Shown here in pieces: positions 13,651 to 15,418 of a DNA stretch of 15,418 nucleotides. The DNA lies in the NCBI GenBank assembly GCA_035525015.1, contig DATLFC010000144.1, positions 1 through 15,418 of the forward strand, in the 5' to 3' direction. Position numbers and translations under genes: made by a program. Below the pieces are notes generated by a model. It searched no databases. It had not been told where the DNA came from and was given only the letters and a program-made list of their open reading frames with translations. This DNA comes from DATLEX01 sp035525015. GTDB taxonomy: Bacteria; Acidobacteriota; Thermoanaerobaculia; Gp7-AA8. Positions within the stretch are counted from its first letter, which is position 1; every line of letters begins with the position of its first letter.

Positions 13651-13969
13651 GCTGGTCCGGCTCTTCGGGTGAGATCAAACCCTCCGGCGTTTCAATATCT
13701 CCAAAGGTGTGCTCCCACTTTGCGATGTTTCGAGCTAGCAATTCGCTAAACACCTTTGCATGCTCTGGCGACATAACAAGAGTGGCTATCTCGTTGTTGT
13801 GTAGTTCCCCTTGAATATCGGAGATTTGACCGAGAAAGATTTTGAAATCGTAATAGCTGACGCTAAATCGTGCGCTGTTGACGTAGAGAAGCTTGTGATC
13901 GGGCGCGAGGCTCCGGGGGATTTCGGCACCCTTAACTATCTCGTCCTTCGCAAGCGTTTTTCTGGCCAT
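13628..13969 (-). CDS. DUF3467-like protein, third gene of the toxin-antitoxin operon
   Basis: A 113-aa protein whose middle matches my recollection of DUF3467: LLYVNSARFSVSYYDFKIFLGQI at about 27-49 and IATLVMSPEHAKVFSELLARNIAKWEHTFGDI at about 61-92. An acidic, Pro-rich tail (ISPEEPDQPTESHET) follows. The function of the family is not known to me. The ATG is preceded by AGGAAAGG at a 2-nt gap, and the gene begins 9 nt after the HTH gene stop, so the three minus-strand genes form one transcription unit. It has no signal peptide or membrane segment. Its C-terminal codons overlap the convergent basic-protein gene by 23 nt. Confidence 0.75.
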   Translation of the reverse strand: MARKTLAKDEIVKGAEIPRSLAPDHKLLYVNSARFSVSYYDFKIFLGQISDIQGELHNNEIATLVMSPEHAKVFSELLARNIAKWEHTFGDIETPEGLISPEEPDQPTESHET

Positions 13970-13978
13970 CGCCTTTCC

Positions 13979-14494
13979 TCAGTTCACGGCAACGTATGGG
14001 GCTGACTCCGTAATAGCGGGCGCTGTTGGCACCTCCCCCTCCGCTAATGCCATCCAGCCTCCTGCGTCATCGTCAGAGTCTTCGAATGCGGGCCAACCAG
14101 ACGGTTGCTCAACCACCAGCGGCTCGGAGCGGCCCATAAATGAAAGAGCGAAATCGCCGTCGAAACTGGGCGGCGTTACGTCGGCCGAGTCGATACGCGA
14201 CTTCCAATTCAGTAACTCGCTGAATGGCGCGAAGCGCACGATCAGCGCGCAATCGAAAGCAGCAGCCAACTTCTTGAGCGTGCTCAGCGTAAATCGGCCG
14301 TAGTTGAGTTTCTCTGCGAGAGAGACTTGTTCTTGCGCCATGCCTGTCTCTTTACCGAGGCGTGCTTGGCTCCAACGGTTTGCAAGTCGCATCTCGCGAA
14401 TCTGGACCGGAATACCAACGTCGATTGCCGCTTCGGCGAACTCTCGGCGGAAGTCTCTGTCTCGGAGTTTTGCAATTAGCTTTTTTCTATTCAT
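13979..14494 (-). CDS. XRE-family HTH protein, HigA-like antitoxin with C-terminal extension
   Basis: A 171-aa protein. The helix-turn-helix spans about residues 30-85: IREMRLANRWSQARLGKETGMAQEQVSLAEKLNYGRFTLSTLKKLAAAFDCALIVRFAPFSELLNW. The ALIVRFAPFSEL end is typical of XRE regulators paired with Gp49/HigB-type toxins. Residues 90-171 form an acidic, Pro-rich extension that is probably flexible and may carry the toxin-binding part. The start overlaps the toxin stop by 8 nt (ATGAATAG), giving translational coupling. As for the family, it likely neutralises the toxin and represses the operon from the promoter region at 14865-14900. The toxin-first gene order matches higBA rather than relBE. 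Confidence 0.82.
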   Translation of the reverse strand: MNRKKLIAKLRDRDFRREFAEAAIDVGIPVQIREMRLANRWSQARLGKETGMAQEQVSLAEKLNYGRFTLSTLKKLAAAFDCALIVRFAPFSELLNWKSRIDSADVTPPSFDGDFALSFMGRSEPLVVEQPSGWPAFEDSDDDAGGWMALAEGEVPTAPAITESAPYVAVN

Positions 14495-14864
14495 GCGGTA
14501 TCACTCTCGTTCGGTCGGCCAAAATGATGAGACGCCTCTGTTCTGCAGTCCGCTCGACATGCTTTGGTATCAGTTCTCCGTCTTTCTCTTCGGCTCCGAT
14601 GAGGATTGTCACTTGTCTTAGATCAGGGCCATAGCAGCACAGCGGGCGCAGGGCTCGACCGCCCGCATCAACAACCAACTCGTACAGACTCGGATACTTT
14701 GCCCGCGTGCCGACGTACGGCCTCGTCAGACGCGGAACACCCCGGAGATTGCTGACGAGCCATTCGACCTTGGCGGCGGCTTTTGGCGGCAGCGAATCGA
14801 GCCATGCATCGATCTCGTTCACGCCACGTTCTGAGACGTAGTCGAAAAACGTCCAGTTCGCCAC
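14487..14864 (-). CDS. Gp49/HigB-like (RelE superfamily) toxin
   Basis: A 125-aa protein starting at GTG 14864 (MANWTFFDYVSERGVNEIDAWLDSLPPKAAAKVEWLV). The N-terminal helices are followed by RLTRPYVGTRAKYPSLYELVVDAGGRALRPLCCY, then VTILIGAEEKDGELIPKHVERTAEQRR. That is the order of helices and beta strands in phage-derived Gp49-like/HigB toxins, with the usual LYELR..GG..R core. Family members are ribosome-associated mRNA endonucleases. The gene overlaps the HTH antitoxin gene by 8 nt. The upstream ATG at about 14876 is in another frame, so GTG is the sensible start. A TATAAT on the minus strand (14899-14894) lies at the right distance upstream. The toxin call rests on fold-like pattern and gene pairing; I did not identify catalytic residues with certainty. 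Confidence 0.82.
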   Translation of the reverse strand: MANWTFFDYVSERGVNEIDAWLDSLPPKAAAKVEWLVSNLRGVPRLTRPYVGTRAKYPSLYELVVDAGGRALRPLCCYGPDLRQVTILIGAEEKDGELIPKHVERTAEQRRLIILADRTRVIPHE

Positions 14865-14886
14865 CAGTTCCGCATTCTATCCTGAT

Positions 14887-14915
14887 TTGACGCATTATAA
14901 GTTTTTTGTTATATC
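14887..14915 (+). promoter_or_regulatory. Candidate promoter for the tRNA gene
   Basis: TTGACG (14887-14892), a 17-nt spacer and TATATC (14910-14915) are close to the sigma70 consensus. Transcription would start near 14922, about 34 nt before the tRNA. The AT-rich spacer contains, on the other strand, the TATAAT of the toxin promoter, so the two promoters overlap. Confidence 0.5.
14894..14899 (-). promoter_or_regulatory. Candidate -10 (TATAAT) for the toxin-antitoxin operon
   Basis: Read on the minus strand this is a perfect TATAAT, about 29 nt before the toxin GTG. The hexamer 17 nt further upstream (GCCACC) is a poor -35, as often seen where a repressor/antitoxin controls the promoter. It is nested inside the oppositely directed tRNA promoter. 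Confidence 0.45.
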
Positions 14916-14955
14916 TGGTGGCCAAAGAAAGGCCGAGTCGGACTCGACCGTTCCT

Positions 14956-15027
14956 GGCCCCGTCGTTCAACGGATAGGATGCGCGCCTGCTAAGCCTGAG
15001 ATCCCGGTTCGAATCCGGGCGGGGCCG
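14956..15027 (+). tRNA. tRNA with GCU anticodon but short variable loop (Arg-like body, Ser anticodon)
   Basis: A full cloverleaf can be drawn. The acceptor is GGCCCCG/CGGGGCC (7 bp, perfect), the D arm GTTC/GGAT with loop AACGGATA, the T arm CCCGG/CCGGG with loop TTCGAAT, and the discriminator G15027. CCA is not encoded. The anticodon loop CTGCTAA (14987-14993) gives GCU, which reads serine AGC/AGU. The anticodon stem CGCGC/GCCTG has one C-C mismatch and one G-T pair. The variable region is only 4 nt (AGAT), whereas bacterial serine tRNAs have a long variable arm. The D-loop GGA and small variable loop resemble arginine tRNAs, whose UCU anticodon differs by one base. It could be a diverged or decaying tRNA, or a real unusual one. 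Confidence 0.75.
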
Positions 15028-15143
15028 CTGTTCAAAATCAACGCCTCTAACGTATGCGCTAATTTCGCCAATGTCAAGGTGGCATAAGAAAATCGTTATT
15101 AAGTCTTGACTTCTTGCCCGAGCAAGCATATATTCTTGTGCAC
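15028..15143 (+). other. AT-rich spacer containing the probable left end of the IS1-like element
   Basis: Between the tRNA and the transposase start no gene is visible. A plausible left terminus begins near GGTGGCATAAG at 15079, since IS1-type elements start with GG, but the right end lies outside the window, so neither terminal inverted repeats nor a target duplication can be checked. The distal part carries the transposase promoter. Confidence 0.3.
15106..15134 (+). promoter_or_regulatory. Near-consensus sigma70 promoter of the transposase, with palindrome in the spacer
   Basis: TTGACT (15106-15111), exactly 17 nt, then TATATT (15129-15134). The ATG at 15144 follows after 9 nt, so the transcript would be leaderless or have a leader of a few bases, and no Shine-Dalgarno is seen. 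Inside the spacer CTTGC-CCGA-GCAAG (15113-15126) is a perfect 5-bp inverted repeat, suitable as an operator for a repressor. Confidence 0.6.
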
Positions 15144-15418
15144 ATGAACAAGCTGAGTTTTGACAAGCGCGTGCAGGTGGTAACGGCCCTGGTAGAGGGC
15201 AACTCCATCGCGTCCACCTGCCGCATCACAAACGTCGCGAAAATGACGGTCCTGAAGCTCCTGCGCGACGTGGGCTCAGCCTGCGCCGAACTCCATGACC
15301 GCTGGTTCCGCGACATTCCGGCCGAGCGCGTGCAGTGCGACGAGCTTTGGAGTTTCGTGGGCATGAAGCAGAAGAACGTTCCGGTTGATCTCCGCGCCAC
15401 CTTTGGCGTTGGCGACGT
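15144..15418 (+). mobile_element. IS1-like family transposase, 5' part (runs off the window)
   Basis: The reading frame is open from ATG 15144 to the last base, about 91 residues (MNKLSFDKRVQVVTALVEGNSI...). Residues 1-45 form a helix-turn-helix region (IASTCRITNVAKMTVLKLLRDVG). VQCDELWSFVGMKQKNVP at about 64-81 contains the first catalytic Asp of the DDE domain and is typical of the IS1-like group found in Acidobacteriota, Planctomycetota and cyanobacteria. The end, ATFGVGD, is where this family continues into VWTW. Two-metal DDE transposases cut and join element ends. The remaining catalytic residues and element ends lie beyond the window, so intactness is unknown. Insertion just after a tRNA gene fits an accessory region. 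Confidence 0.85.

Noticed and set aside
15008..15027. tRNA 3' end as an integration attachment site
   Set aside because: No second copy of this segment is visible in the window and no integrase gene is present; the IS1-like element does not use tRNA sites.
14668..15129. A 153-codon minus-strand frame spanning the tRNA and the toxin start
   Set aside because: It runs through a clear tRNA and a toxin gene and encodes nothing recognisable.

Overview
The window looks like a chromosomal segment of a GC-rich, diderm, non-model bacterium. I infer Acidobacteriota or a relative. The reasons are the TonB receptor with an N-terminal carboxypeptidase-regulatory domain, the secreted beta-helix and CHRD proteins that follow it, the C-terminal Phe of both outer-membrane barrels, and the high GC content. 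No rRNA or marker gene is present to prove this.

Region 1 (1-7105) is a phosphate/polyphosphate cluster. On the + strand are the tail of a sensor histidine kinase, an OprO/OprP-like porin, an exopolyphosphatase of the Ppx/GppA type and a SixA-type phosphohistidine phosphatase. They meet, tail to tail across a stem-loop holding both stop codons, a minus-strand series. Read in its own direction that series is a receiver-winged-helix regulator with a degenerate receiver, a DUF202 membrane protein, polyphosphate kinase 1 and a small basic-tailed protein of unknown function. A GC-rich element with two mutually exclusive long hairpins separates the regulator from the DUF202 gene and supplies the regulator's last codons.

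Region 2 (7106-13141) is a likely operon for the outer membrane and cell surface: a 923-aa TonB-dependent receptor, a secreted beta-helix protein and a secreted CHRD-domain protein, ending at a strong hairpin. The most interesting signal links regions 1 and 2. Upstream of the porin (308-340) and again upstream of the TonB receptor (7223-7255) there are three tandem 11-nt units, each carrying TTCA or TTTA at the same place. This is the architecture of PHO boxes bound by PhoB/PhoP-type regulators, so the TonB/beta-helix/CHRD operon may be a phosphate-starvation surface system.

Region 3 (13142-15418) is visibly more AT-rich and accessory in character. It holds a small membrane protein, a small Lys/Ala-rich basic protein, a HigB/HigA-like toxin-antitoxin pair with a DUF3467 gene as third member, an odd tRNA with a GCU anticodon and short variable loop, and the 5' part of an IS1-like transposase with a near-consensus promoter.

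Several genes have a -10-like hexamer only 6-9 nt before the start codon and little Shine-Dalgarno signal, which suggests leaderless transcripts, while others have good ribosome binding sites.
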